In this document: one piece after another, positions 56,539-64,000 of the stretch
Layout of the letters: the number at the start of each line of letters is the position of its first letter
How positions within the stretch are numbered: position 1 is the stretch's first letter
Assembly (NCBI GenBank): GCA_035561075.1
Contig: DATMYF010000069.1
Coordinates: forward strand, 24,910 to 88,909
Direction: 5' to 3'
DNA length: 64,000 bases
From: JAMCRM01 sp035561075
GTDB taxonomy: Bacteria; Acidobacteriota; Terriglobia; Bryobacterales; Bryobacteraceae
Notes under the pieces: generated by a model
Told to the model about the DNA's origin: nothing
Database searches by the model: none
The model's input: the letters and a program-made list of their open reading frames with translations, nothing else
Position numbers and translations under genes: made by a program

Positions 56539-57798
56539 TCAGATAGTCGCGGTCTTCGCGAGCTTCTCCAACACTTCGCAGCCCGAACCAAAACGCCCCA
56601 TTGACTCCCAGTGCTTGGCCAAGTCTGAAAACAGGATGTAAGACGCCATGCCTCCGTTCGCCGCCAGCACGGACGGCCGCCTCAATTGTGCAAGCACCTC
56701 TTTTTCGCGCGCATCAGGAGCGACCAGGAATATCCTGATCGAATGATCGGGAAGCGCAAGGGCGAGGTCAGCGAGACGCAAGAGTCCCGAGTAGATCGAG
56801 GTGCTCTTCTCGACCTCGAAGCCGCACACTACCCGGCTGGTCCCTTTCTCGAACCACAGTACATCGATGAGATCGATCGTCGCAGCAACATCCTCGGCGA
56901 CACCCAGGTCGGGCAGGCCGCAGAGACAGTGGAATGAGAATTTGTCGTCCTGAAACGATTTCCCGCGATCATTTGAAGCCACCAGCACGTCATAGCCGAG
57001 TGCCTTTCCCAGTTTCGTGAGCAGAAGCTGCATCTGGGTGTGCGCTTCATCCTGCTGTACGTCGGCGAGCACTTCCTGATGGCGCTTCTTCTGTGCCGCC
57101 GCAACCTTCTGCTGGTTGTCAAGCACCAGCCGGGAGTTCTCTTCGAGAACCAGCTTCCCGGCCCCGATGTCAAAGAAGAGCCCCGACATGGCGCCGAGAT
57201 CTTTTGAAAGTGCCGGTCTGTGCTGTTCGTTCAGGGCCAGAAGGCAATCCCGCATCTCGAGATAGCCTGCCCAGGAGCCGAGCTTCTTCTTCTCGCCGAG
57301 AAGCAGGTTGAACCCGTTGAGAATCGCGGTGTTGGAAGGCGGCAGGACCGTCGGATGCAAGAAATACAGGATGTTGGCCACCGCCGGTCCGAGTCCCTTG
57401 ATGTCCCGCGCTGACAACTTCAGGATCTCACGAACAAGCTGATCGTCTCTTGTGGCCTGCAGGCAATTCTCGAGGAATTGACCAAAGGCGCACTTGTTCG
57501 CTTCATTTTCGTAGATGTCGGGAATGCGCAGTTTCGGCTTCCAATAGAATGCGTGTGCCGCCCCTTCAAACACCTGCTTCTGTTCTGTGATCGAGTTCAG
57601 TACGAACTCAAGCGACGAGCCCCGGAAATCATTGCCGAACGATCCCGCCTTGATGTCGGCGATCACCTGTTCCACTCCACGGCGGATCGCGCGGAAGGCT
57701 TTCAGGCGGTCATCACCGTTGATGAACCAGGTGTTGTAAACCGACTCCGGATCGGCCTTATAGGTATGGATAATACGTTTGAAGCGATCGCTTTCCAT
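56539..57798 (-). CDS. HhH-domain plus PD-(D/E)XK restriction-endonuclease-like protein
   Basis: A 419-residue cytoplasmic protein. The N-terminal half is helical and includes a helix-hairpin-helix-like segment (LSARDIKGLGPAVANILYFL, residues 128-147, then PSNTAILNGFN) as in DNA glycosylases. A coiled segment (KVAAAQKKRHQEVLADVQQD) leads to a C-terminal PD-(D/E)XK-type core: IDLIDVLWF (Asp309, Asp312), GFEVEKSTSIYSGLLRLADL (Glu328, Glu330, Lys331) and an RIFLVAPDAREKEVLAQL strand-helix. This FEVExST...SGLLRL..DL pattern belongs to a group of predicted restriction endonucleases. No methyltransferase gene is adjacent, so it is an orphan. Confidence 0.75.
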   Translation of the reverse strand: MESDRFKRIIHTYKADPESVYNTWFINGDDRLKAFRAIRRGVEQVIADIKAGSFGNDFRGSSLEFVLNSITEQKQVFEGAAHAFYWKPKLRIPDIYENEANKCAFGQFLENCLQATRDDQLVREILKLSARDIKGLGPAVANILYFLHPTVLPPSNTAILNGFNLLLGEKKKLGSWAGYLEMRDCLLALNEQHRPALSKDLGAMSGLFFDIGAGKLVLEENSRLVLDNQQKVAAAQKKRHQEVLADVQQDEAHTQMQLLLTKLGKALGYDVLVASNDRGKSFQDDKFSFHCLCGLPDLGVAEDVAATIDLIDVLWFEKGTSRVVCGFEVEKSTSIYSGLLRLADLALALPDHSIRIFLVAPDAREKEVLAQLRRPSVLAANGGMASYILFSDLAKHWESMGRFGSGCEVLEKLAKTATI

Positions 57799-57821
57799 GG
57801 GAACCTACGATGTTAACCCAC

Positions 57822-57837
57822 TGGCACGTCTCGTGCG
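57822..57837 (+). promoter_or_regulatory. Sigma-54-like -24/-12 element before lgt
   Basis: TGGCACG-TCTC-GTGCG matches the sigma-54 consensus (TGGCACG-N4-TTGCW) except at the first position of the -12 box and at its end. It also forms a small inverted repeat (GCACG-TCT-CGTGC). Predicted transcription would start close to the lgt ATG, which would leave almost no leader, so an operator is an alternative. Confidence 0.4.
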
Positions 57838-57849
57838 TCCAATGAGTTG

Positions 57850-58635
57850 ATGATCCGCATCGACTGGGACCCCTCTCCATACGTCGGTCCGATACCGATC
57901 AACTGGTACGGCATCAGCTTCGTCTTGGCCTTCCTCGTGGGCGGAATTCTCGTTCGCCGATGGGCGCCCCGGTTTCATATCGCCAGAGAGCATATTGAAG
58001 GCCTGCTGACGTCGATCGCGATCGGCACGATCGCCGGCGCCCGGTTGTACTTCGTAGTCCAGAACGATTTCGTCAGCTATCTTAGCCAGCCTTGGCGAAT
58101 CCTCGCCGTCTGGGAAGGAGGAATGGCTTTCTTCGGTGGACTACTTGGGGGAATCCTGGCGGCGTACATCTATGCGCGTCGACACGGCCTGCCCTTCCTG
58201 CGCACGGCTGATCTATTTGCACCGGCAATCCCGATCGGTGGCGCCATCGGACGCATCAGTTGCGGACTCGACGGCATGGATTACGGAACGCCAACGGCGC
58301 TTCCCTGGGGCGTCATATACGAGAATCCGAACAGCTTCGCCCCTGTCGACGGGATCAGCCGTCACCCCGATCAGTTCTATGAACTGCTGGGCGACCTGAT
58401 TATCGCCGGCGCTCTCATCAAATTGCGCGGGAAGATGTCCGAAGGGGCACTGTTCTTCCTCTACCTGGTTCTATTCAGCGTGCTCCGTTTCTTCGTGTTT
58501 TTCGTCCGTGGAAATGTCCCCGAATTGCTGTTCGGACTCAAGAACGCCCAGTGGACCGCTCTGGCTATCCTCGCGGTTGCCGTCCCGGCGCTGGTGACGA
58601 GCATATACCGCAGGCGAATCACGCACACCGCCTGA
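57850..58635 (+). CDS. lgt: Prolipoprotein diacylglyceryl transferase
   Basis: A 261-residue polytopic enzyme that transfers diacylglycerol from phosphatidylglycerol to the lipobox Cys of prolipoproteins. The family marks are INWYGISFVLAFL, GTIAGARLYFV, WEGGMAFFGGLLGG, the signature region IGRISCGLDGMDYGTPT and HPDQFYE. The signature differs from the E. coli GRLGNFINGE form but resembles the Cys-containing Lgt subfamily. ATG 57850 is used; TTG 57847 is possible. An lgt copy inside a metal-resistance region suggests that it is an extra copy. Confidence 0.9.
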   Translation: MIRIDWDPSPYVGPIPINWYGISFVLAFLVGGILVRRWAPRFHIAREHIEGLLTSIAIGTIAGARLYFVVQNDFVSYLSQPWRILAVWEGGMAFFGGLLGGILAAYIYARRHGLPFLRTADLFAPAIPIGGAIGRISCGLDGMDYGTPTALPWGVIYENPNSFAPVDGISRHPDQFYELLGDLIIAGALIKLRGKMSEGALFFLYLVLFSVLRFFVFFVRGNVPELLFGLKNAQWTALAILAVAVPALVTSIYRRRITHTA

Positions 58636-58726
58636 TGCGGGGCTTTGGCGGAATTCTGGCACCGCTCCAGGCAAAGTGCCCGAAATCGGCCACCTCCCGG
58701 AGCCCGCCGGCCCACACATGTGCACG

Positions 58727-60124
58727 TCAGACCGCAGCGCGATCCGACGAGGGCACGGGAACGCCGTGGGCAGCGTTCCGCTCATCTTCAGTCGAGAGGC
58801 TTCGCAAGCCGAACTTCTCCATTCGATAGATAAGTGTCTTTCGGCTTAGATCAAGATATTTGGCGGCGCGACTCTGGTTCCAGTTGAACTTCTTGAGAGC
58901 CCGGAGAATCAATGACCTCTCAATCCCCTCCAGGCTAATGCCGTGCGGTGGCAAGTCCAGATGCAGCACATCAGCTTCGACGCGCTCCCGTCGCAGAACC
59001 TCCGGCAAGTCCGAGATGGCAACATGGTCGGACTGGCTGAACGCGACGATGCGGTCAACGACCTGTTCGAGTTCGCCTATGTTTCCCGGCCACCGGTAGG
59101 CGCAGAAGAACGGGAGGACCGAATCCGGCAAGACCATATTGGGGCGGCCATGTTTCTCTTTGCTGAGGGCAAAGAAATGCCGCACCAAGGCCGGCACATC
59201 CTCCGACCGCTCGCGTAGCGGCGGCAGTTCGACCGGAATCACAGCCAGCTTGTAGTAGAGATCTTCCCGGAACGTTCCGTCCTCGACCATCGCCTGCAGA
59301 TTTCGATGCGTGGCGGCGATGATGCGCACATCTGGCCTTCGCTTGGCTGACCTCTGCCGGTCCTGAATGGCTTCCAGCAACCGGGTCTGAACCGGCATCG
59401 GAAGCTCGCTGATTTCGTCCAGGAACAGCGTGCCTCCCTCGGCTTGATCGAACCTGCTTTGGATTCGCTTTGCGCCGCGGGTGCCAAAGAGTTCCGATTC
59501 AGCCTGTGTGCCGGAGGCAGGACAATAGAACGGGACGAACGACCCGTTCTTTCGGCGGCTGTTGAAATGAATCACGGCAGCGAGCAGTTCCTTGCCGGTA
59601 CCGGCTTCGCCCCTTATCAATACGGGCGCTTCCAACTGGGCAGCCCGCGCCGCTGCGTCCACTACGTGCAACAGAGCGCCAGAGCGCCCGATGATGTTTT
59701 CAAAGCCATATTTCCGATCGACTGCGCTGCGGAGATCGCGGACCTCGTACCGGAGTTGCCGATAATCCAGCGCTCTGTCCACCGCTGACTGCAGGATTGT
59801 GGGGTGAACGGGCTTGGTCAGCCAGGCAGCAGCGCCGAGGGCCATCGCGGCACCGGCCGCGTCCGCCACGGATGGGTCAGAGACCACTATGAGCGCTGTG
59901 TCGGGGTTCTCAGCCAGTATCCTCTGGAGAACTTCCAGTTCTACAGACTTGTCGGCGTCCAAGCCGATGATGGCGAGGGCATGCGCGTTCTCCGCGAGCG
60001 TCTTCAACGCCTGCCTGACATCTGCTGCCGCGTCCACAATGTGGCCGTTTGCTTCGAGTTTTTCCCGGACGATGCGACGAAACACCGCGTCGTTGTCGAC
60101 AATTACGATCCGCTGATCTGGCAT
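58727..60124 (-). CDS. NtrC-family response regulator lacking the GAFTGA loop
   Basis: A 465-residue regulator from ATG 60124: receiver domain (1-120) with an atypical phosphoacceptor region (IIGLDADKS, Asp56/Asp58), AAA+ domain with Walker A GEAGTGKE (172-179) and Walker B GTLFLDE (231-237), sensor segments (IIAATHRNL; RWPGNIGELE) and a Fis-type HTH (NWNQSRAAKYLDLSRKTLIY). Between them the family reads LFGHEKGAFTGA...; here it is LFGTRGAKRIQSRFDQAEGG (213-232 area), so the GAFTGA loop that contacts sigma-54 is missing. It may act without sigma-54. It is divergent from the CusCBA-2 operon and probably controls it. Confidence 0.9.
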   Translation of the reverse strand: MPDQRIVIVDNDAVFRRIVREKLEANGHIVDAAADVRQALKTLAENAHALAIIGLDADKSVELEVLQRILAENPDTALIVVSDPSVADAAGAAMALGAAAWLTKPVHPTILQSAVDRALDYRQLRYEVRDLRSAVDRKYGFENIIGRSGALLHVVDAAARAAQLEAPVLIRGEAGTGKELLAAVIHFNSRRKNGSFVPFYCPASGTQAESELFGTRGAKRIQSRFDQAEGGTLFLDEISELPMPVQTRLLEAIQDRQRSAKRRPDVRIIAATHRNLQAMVEDGTFREDLYYKLAVIPVELPPLRERSEDVPALVRHFFALSKEKHGRPNMVLPDSVLPFFCAYRWPGNIGELEQVVDRIVAFSQSDHVAISDLPEVLRRERVEADVLHLDLPPHGISLEGIERSLILRALKKFNWNQSRAAKYLDLSRKTLIYRMEKFGLRSLSTEDERNAAHGVPVPSSDRAAV

Positions 60125-60549
60125 CGGATCCTCGATCCGTACGAAAGAATTCACGATTTGCTCGACTTAGTGCACGCCAGAGTCCAGACTCATTTCTGAT
60201 GCCTGATCAATGAGGTTGGCGCTCTTCCAAGCGCTGAATCGCCCGAAATCGGCCACGGATGCTAGTTTGAGCCGCATTTCCTCCAAGCGCCCTCACTTCG
60301 TTGAAGGCGATATCAGTCCGCCCGGATGCCTCATTTGGGGCATCGGAGCTGCGCGCCTGCCGGGTTTCGGCCAATATCGAGGGACGGTTCTCTCCAAACC
60401 GCAGTAGAAGTCTGGCAAAAGCGAGTGGGAGCACTTGGCACGACAAGTGCATCCGAGGCATGTGAACACACAGTTCAAGGCCGAGGCCGAGACACTGGTT
60501 ATGCCGCAGGTCCTCAAGCTGTCTCGGTTTACAAGGAAGGAACAACTTC
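60125..60549. other. Divergent regulatory region between the NtrC-like gene and CusCBA-2
   Basis: About 425 bases with no supported gene. It holds a sigma-54-like element and an overlapping 20-bp inverted repeat near 60431-60451, and smaller dyads (GCGCT-CTTCCA-AGCGC near 60220) that could be enhancer sites. Confidence 0.55.
60431..60451 (+). promoter_or_regulatory. Sigma-54-like promoter overlapping a perfect inverted repeat
   Basis: TGGCACG-ACAA-GTGCA (60436-60451) matches the -24/-12 consensus at all but one conserved base and lies about 100 bases before the GTG at 60550. The same DNA is a perfect 7-bp inverted repeat, GCACTTG-GCACGA-CAAGTGC (60431-60450). It is either a sigma-54 promoter or an operator for the adjacent NtrC-like regulator. 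Confidence 0.55.
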
Positions 60550-61809
60550 GTGAGGTTTCGAAGCCATATCACAGGAGCATTGTTGTTGTTCGGCTCCGGC
60601 GTGTTGCTGTTCGGTCAACAGCAGCCGCTGAAGATCGAAGAACTGGTAAGCGAAGCCCTAAAGAGCAATCCGGAGATTCTCACCGCGCAAAAGCGTTACG
60701 AGGCCGCCCGGCAGCGCCCGACCCAGGAAAGCAGCCTGCCCGACCCGATGCTCTCGCTGGGCTACACCAGCGCGGGGAGTCCGAGGCCCTTTGCAGGCAT
60801 CGGCGTGGAGCCGTCGGCCAACGCGGGTCTGATGATCTCGCAGGAGGTCCCGTTTCCCGGCAAGCGCAAGCTCCGCGGCGACATGGCCCGAAAGGAGGCG
60901 GGAGCCGAATTCGAGCAGTACCAGGGGACGCAACTGAACGTGGTGTCCAGGCTCAAGCAAGCCTACTACCGGCTGTATTACGCCTATGCGGCCAGCGACG
61001 TCCTGGAGCGGAACAAGGAACTCCTGCGGAAGCTGTTGCGCATTACGGAGGCGCGGTACAGCGTGGGCCGTGCCGCCCAGCAGGACGTCTTCAAAACGCA
61101 GACCCAGTTGTCGATTCTGGAAGCGCGGCTGGTGAACCTCACGCGCGAACGAGGAGCGAGAGAGGCAGAGATTAACAGCCTGTTGAACCGAGCACCGGAA
61201 AGGCCATTGGCACGGCCGGCCGAGATCGAACCCAAAGACACGATCATTCTGCTGGATGATCTGTACGCTGCCGCGCGCGAAAACTCCCCAATGCTCCGCC
61301 GCGACCAAAAGATGATCGAACGCACCGAACTGGCGCTGAACCTGGCGCGCAAGGACTACTACCCGGACTACGTGCTCTCGGGCGGGTATTTCAACCAGGG
61401 CAGCATGCCCGACATGTATCAGTTCCGCATCGATATTAAACTGCCGACGTACTTCTGGAGAAAGCAGCGTGCCGCCGTCACCGAGCAGGCGCAAAGTCTG
61501 TCGCAGTCGCGCCGCACCTACGAGTCGACCAATCAGGCGCTGCATTTCCGAATCAAGGACGATTTCCTAATGGCCACCACTTCTAATCGACTGATGAAGC
61601 TCTACGGCCAGACGGTGATCCCCCAGGCGAGCCTGGCGCTCGAGTCGTCGCTGGCGACTTATGAGACAGGGACAATCGATTTCCTGTCGGTGCTGACGAA
61701 CTACGTTACTGTCGTCGAGTACGAAATGAACTATTACGAGGAGCTTCAAAATTACTACCTGGCGCTTAGCCGGCTGGAAGAGATGACCGGACTGCCGGTG
61801 ATTAAGTGA
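60550..61809 (+). CDS. TolC-family outer-membrane efflux protein (CusC-like), operon 2
   Basis: A 419-residue paralogue of the 26095 gene. GTG start at 60550 is supported by AAGGAAGG eight bases upstream. Signal peptide ends near LLFGQQ. The two TolC halves are clear (NPEILTAQKRYEAARQRPTQ; RYSVGRAAQQDVFKTQTQLS; IKLPTYFWRKQRAAVTEQAQ; ALSRLEEMTGLPV). It lacks a Cys lipobox. The adaptor start lies 12 bases after the stop. First gene of the second tripartite efflux operon. Confidence 0.93.
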   Translation: MRFRSHITGALLLFGSGVLLFGQQQPLKIEELVSEALKSNPEILTAQKRYEAARQRPTQESSLPDPMLSLGYTSAGSPRPFAGIGVEPSANAGLMISQEVPFPGKRKLRGDMARKEAGAEFEQYQGTQLNVVSRLKQAYYRLYYAYAASDVLERNKELLRKLLRITEARYSVGRAAQQDVFKTQTQLSILEARLVNLTRERGAREAEINSLLNRAPERPLARPAEIEPKDTIILLDDLYAAARENSPMLRRDQKMIERTELALNLARKDYYPDYVLSGGYFNQGSMPDMYQFRIDIKLPTYFWRKQRAAVTEQAQSLSQSRRTYESTNQALHFRIKDDFLMATTSNRLMKLYGQTVIPQASLALESSLATYETGTIDFLSVLTNYVTVVEYEMNYYEELQNYYLALSRLEEMTGLPVIK

Positions 61810-61820
61810 GGCAAGGACAA

Positions 61821-63362
61821 ATGAAAGTCGTTCGAATATTGATTGGGTTGGTGCTGCTGGCGGCCGCATTTGTGGGTGGCTACGGTTATAACCGCTGGTT
61901 TGGCAAGGGAGAAGGCGCCCAAGCCGGCAAAGGCGGCCGAAAGATTCTCTACTACGTGGACCCGATGCACCCGGGCTACAAATCCGACAAGCCCGGCATT
62001 GCCCCGGATTGCGGCATGAAGCTCGAACCAGTATACGAAGGTGGACAGATGGGCGAGCCGGCTGCTACCGCCGAGCGCAAGATCCTGCACTACCGAGACC
62101 CCAAGGATCCGAAATATACCTCGGACAAGCCGGGAATGAACCCAGAGACCGGAAACGAACTGGAGCCGGTGTACGCGGAGGACGCTGCGGCGATGCCGAT
62201 GGGCACGATCAAGGTCAGCCAGGAGAAGCAGCAATTGATCGGTGTGCAGTACAGCGTAGTCGAAAGGTCGGCCGGCGTGCACACCTTTCGCGCGGTCGGC
62301 AAGGTCGCATACGACGAGACCGCCATCGCGCACGTGCACACGAGGATTGAAGGTTGGGTAGACAAGGTGTTCGTGGATTTCGTCGGCCAGATCGTCGAAA
62401 AGGGACAACCGTTGCTTACGATTTACAGTCCCGAACTTCTGGCGTCTCAGCAGGAGTACCTGCTGGCCTTGAAGAGCAAGACGATCATGAAGAACAGCGC
62501 TCTGGGCGCAGCGATCGAGGACAGCAACTCGCTGCTCCAGGCCGCGCGCAAGCGGCTCGAGTTGTGGGAACTGAGCGACGCGCAGATCGACGAGGTTGCG
62601 CGCACTGGAAAGGCAATAACGAACGTGACCATGTACTCGCCCATCCGCGGCTACGTGACCGTGCGCAATGCGTTCCCGAAACAGAAGATCATGCCCGACA
62701 CCGAGTTGTACACGGTTGTCGATCTGAACCGAGTCTGGATCATGGCCGACGTGTTCGAGAACGAGGCCCCTATGGTCCGGATGGGGCAGCCCGCCAGGGT
62801 TTCGCTCTCGTACTCTTCCGGGAAGTCGTTTTCGGCGCGTGTGAATTACATCCAGCCGCAGGTAGATGCAATGACGCGCACGCTCAAGATCCGCCTGGAA
62901 GCCGAAAACCCCGGGTTGCTGTTGAAGCCTGACATGTACGTGGACGTCGAATTCCGCGTGGATATGCCGCAACGCGTGACGGTACCGGCCGAGGCGGTGC
63001 TGGATTCCGGCCTCAAGAAGACGGTTTTCGTGGACCGGGGCAACGGCTATGTCGAACCGCGCCAGGTCGAGATCGGTGAACGCATCGCGGACCGGATCGA
63101 GATCCGCAAGGGTTTGCAGGCGGGTGAACGCATCGTGACGTCCGGTAACTTCCTGATCGATTCCGAGAGCCAGCTCAAATCAGCCGCCTCGGGTATGGCC
63201 GGCCATCAGCACGGCGCCGGAATTGGCGGGGGTGATAAGAAGCCTGCTCCCTCGGGAGGCGCCGGACACGAGCAGCACGGCGCGGCTGCGCCGGCGCCGC
63301 CTAGTGAGAAGCAGGGGTCTCCGGCAGCGGCCCCATCCGGCCATGAAGGGCACAAGCGATGA
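61821..63362 (+). CDS. CusB-like periplasmic adaptor, operon 2, one degenerate metal domain
   Basis: A 513-residue adaptor from ATG 61821. TM anchor (1-22), then metal-binding domain A (LYYVDPMHPGYKSDKPG...DCGMKLEPVY) and a second unit (LHYRDPKDPKYTSDKPGMNP...GNELEPVY) in which the Met-His and Cys ligands are replaced. The CusB core follows (LIGVQYSVVERSAGVHTFRA; LNRVWIMADVFENEAPMV; VPAEAVLDSGLKKTVFV), ending in a Gly/His/Ala-rich tail (HQHGAGIGGG; HEQHGAAAPA). Unlike adaptor 1 it has no C-terminal FixH-like domain. The stop overlaps the pump start (ATGA). Confidence 0.93.
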   Translation: MKVVRILIGLVLLAAAFVGGYGYNRWFGKGEGAQAGKGGRKILYYVDPMHPGYKSDKPGIAPDCGMKLEPVYEGGQMGEPAATAERKILHYRDPKDPKYTSDKPGMNPETGNELEPVYAEDAAAMPMGTIKVSQEKQQLIGVQYSVVERSAGVHTFRAVGKVAYDETAIAHVHTRIEGWVDKVFVDFVGQIVEKGQPLLTIYSPELLASQQEYLLALKSKTIMKNSALGAAIEDSNSLLQAARKRLELWELSDAQIDEVARTGKAITNVTMYSPIRGYVTVRNAFPKQKIMPDTELYTVVDLNRVWIMADVFENEAPMVRMGQPARVSLSYSSGKSFSARVNYIQPQVDAMTRTLKIRLEAENPGLLLKPDMYVDVEFRVDMPQRVTVPAEAVLDSGLKKTVFVDRGNGYVEPRQVEIGERIADRIEIRKGLQAGERIVTSGNFLIDSESQLKSAASGMAGHQHGAGIGGGDKKPAPSGGAGHEQHGAAAPAPPSEKQGSPAAAPSGHEGHKR

Positions 63363-64000
63363 TTAACGCCATCATTGAGTTCTCAGGACGCAATAAGTTC
63401 CTGGTCTTCATCCTGATTGGCTTTGCCACCGCGGCTGGGATCTGGTCGATGATGAACGTCCCGCTGGACGCAATCCCCGACCTCAGCGACACCCAGGTGA
63501 TCGTCTATTCCCGCTGGGACCGCAGCCCGGACATCATGGAGGACCAGGTCACCTACCCCATCGTCACGACGATGCTGGGAGCGCCAAAGGTGAAAGATGT
63601 ACGCGGGTTCTCCGACTTCGGGTACTCGTTCGTCTACATCATCTTCGAGGAGGGGACGGACATCTACTGGGCGCGGTCGCGGACGTTGGAGTATCTATCG
63701 TCGGTACTGCCGAGGCTGCCGCAGGGTGTGAAGACGGAGCTGGGTCCGGATGCGACAGGCGTGGGCTGGGTGTTCCAGTACGCGCTGGTCGACACCACTG
63801 GCAAGCGGTCGCTGGCGGAGTTGCGGTCGTTGCAGGACTGGTTTCTGAACTACCAGTTCAAGGCGGTGCCCGGAGTGGCTGAGGTGGCTCCGATCGGTGG
63901 GTTTGTTCGGCAGTATCAGGTCAATGTCGATCCGAACCGGCTGCAGGCTTACAACATCCCGATCATGCGGGTGGTGGAAGCGGTGCGGAAGGGCAACGAC
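63359..64000 (+). CDS. CusA/CzcA-family heavy-metal RND transporter, operon 2, partial
   Basis: The first 214 codons of a second pump, running off the window. MINAIIEFSGRNKFLVFILI is TM1, followed by MNVPLDAIPDLSDTQVIVYS, DQVTYPIVTTMLGAPKVKDV and FRQYQVNVDPNRLQAYNIP of the pore domain. These mirror the first pump at 29165 but differ at many positions, so it is a divergent paralogue. Proton-driven Cu(I)/Ag(I) export is inferred from family and neighbours. Confidence 0.94.
   Translation, partial: MINAIIEFSGRNKFLVFILIGFATAAGIWSMMNVPLDAIPDLSDTQVIVYSRWDRSPDIMEDQVTYPIVTTMLGAPKVKDVRGFSDFGYSFVYIIFEEGTDIYWARSRTLEYLSSVLPRLPQGVKTELGPDATGVGWVFQYALVDTTGKRSLAELRSLQDWFLNYQFKAVPGVAEVAPIGGFVRQYQVNVDPNRLQAYNIPIMRVVEAVRKGND

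Overview
The window is GC-rich, densely coded bacterial DNA, most likely from an Acidobacteriota member of the Solibacter/Bryobacter type. This rests on a DUF1549/DUF1501 gene pair, two VWA proteins of the 'VWFA-related acidobacterial' type, an EF-P of the TPGNxRGF kind and a Tat-exported M14 peptidase. The taxonomic call is inference from gene families; no rRNA is present.

1-12 kb is chromosomal backbone: a partial M14 carboxypeptidase, a small membrane protein, the DUF1501/DUF1549 pair, a beta-barrel protein, a DUF72 protein, recA, a secreted protein, a chemoreceptor with a c-heme motif, a transposase remnant, efp, selA and tRNA-Pro(CGG).

12-20 kb looks like an island lying against the 3' end of tRNA-Pro. 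It holds a compact four-gene operon (12591-17137): a beta-class SPPF DNA methyltransferase, an SF2 helicase, a PD-(D/E)XK-like protein and a MORC/MutL-type GHKL ATPase. I read this as a restriction-modification-like defence system, and it is the best candidate here for something poorly described. It is followed by wreckage: a DUF6544 fragment, an RND-pump C-terminal fragment, a broken tyrosine integrase and a PadR fragment.

20-64 kb is a very large copper/silver (and probably mercury) resistance region. In order it holds: an epimerase plus SPW/VKOR membrane-protein pair; a Met/His-rich periplasmic protein; a MerR regulator with a MerC-like transporter and a redox protein; CusCBA-type efflux operon 1 with accessory small proteins and a YHS remnant; a VWA protein; a YcnI-like copper protein; a sialidase-like propeller; a three-repeat secreted protein; a hybrid histidine kinase; an orphan flgB; a DegP-like protease; a CsoR regulator with two probable operators; two DUF305 proteins; a Csp-type copper-storage protein; a second epimerase plus SPW/VKOR pair; CopA/CopB; a DUF2318 protein; a second VWA protein; an HhH/PD-(D/E)XK nuclease candidate; lgt; an NtrC-family regulator lacking the GAFTGA loop; and CusCBA-type operon 2, which runs off the window end.

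Many modules occur twice (CusCBA, VWA, epimerase+SPW, DUF305, MerR), as if two related metal islands were merged or one had duplicated and diverged. The logic is sensing (CsoR, MerR, NtrC-like), periplasmic oxidation and sequestration (CopA, CopB, YcnI, Met-rich proteins), cytosolic storage (Csp) and tripartite export. Several genes carry single stop codons or frameshifts, so parts of the region are decaying, unless these are assembly errors.
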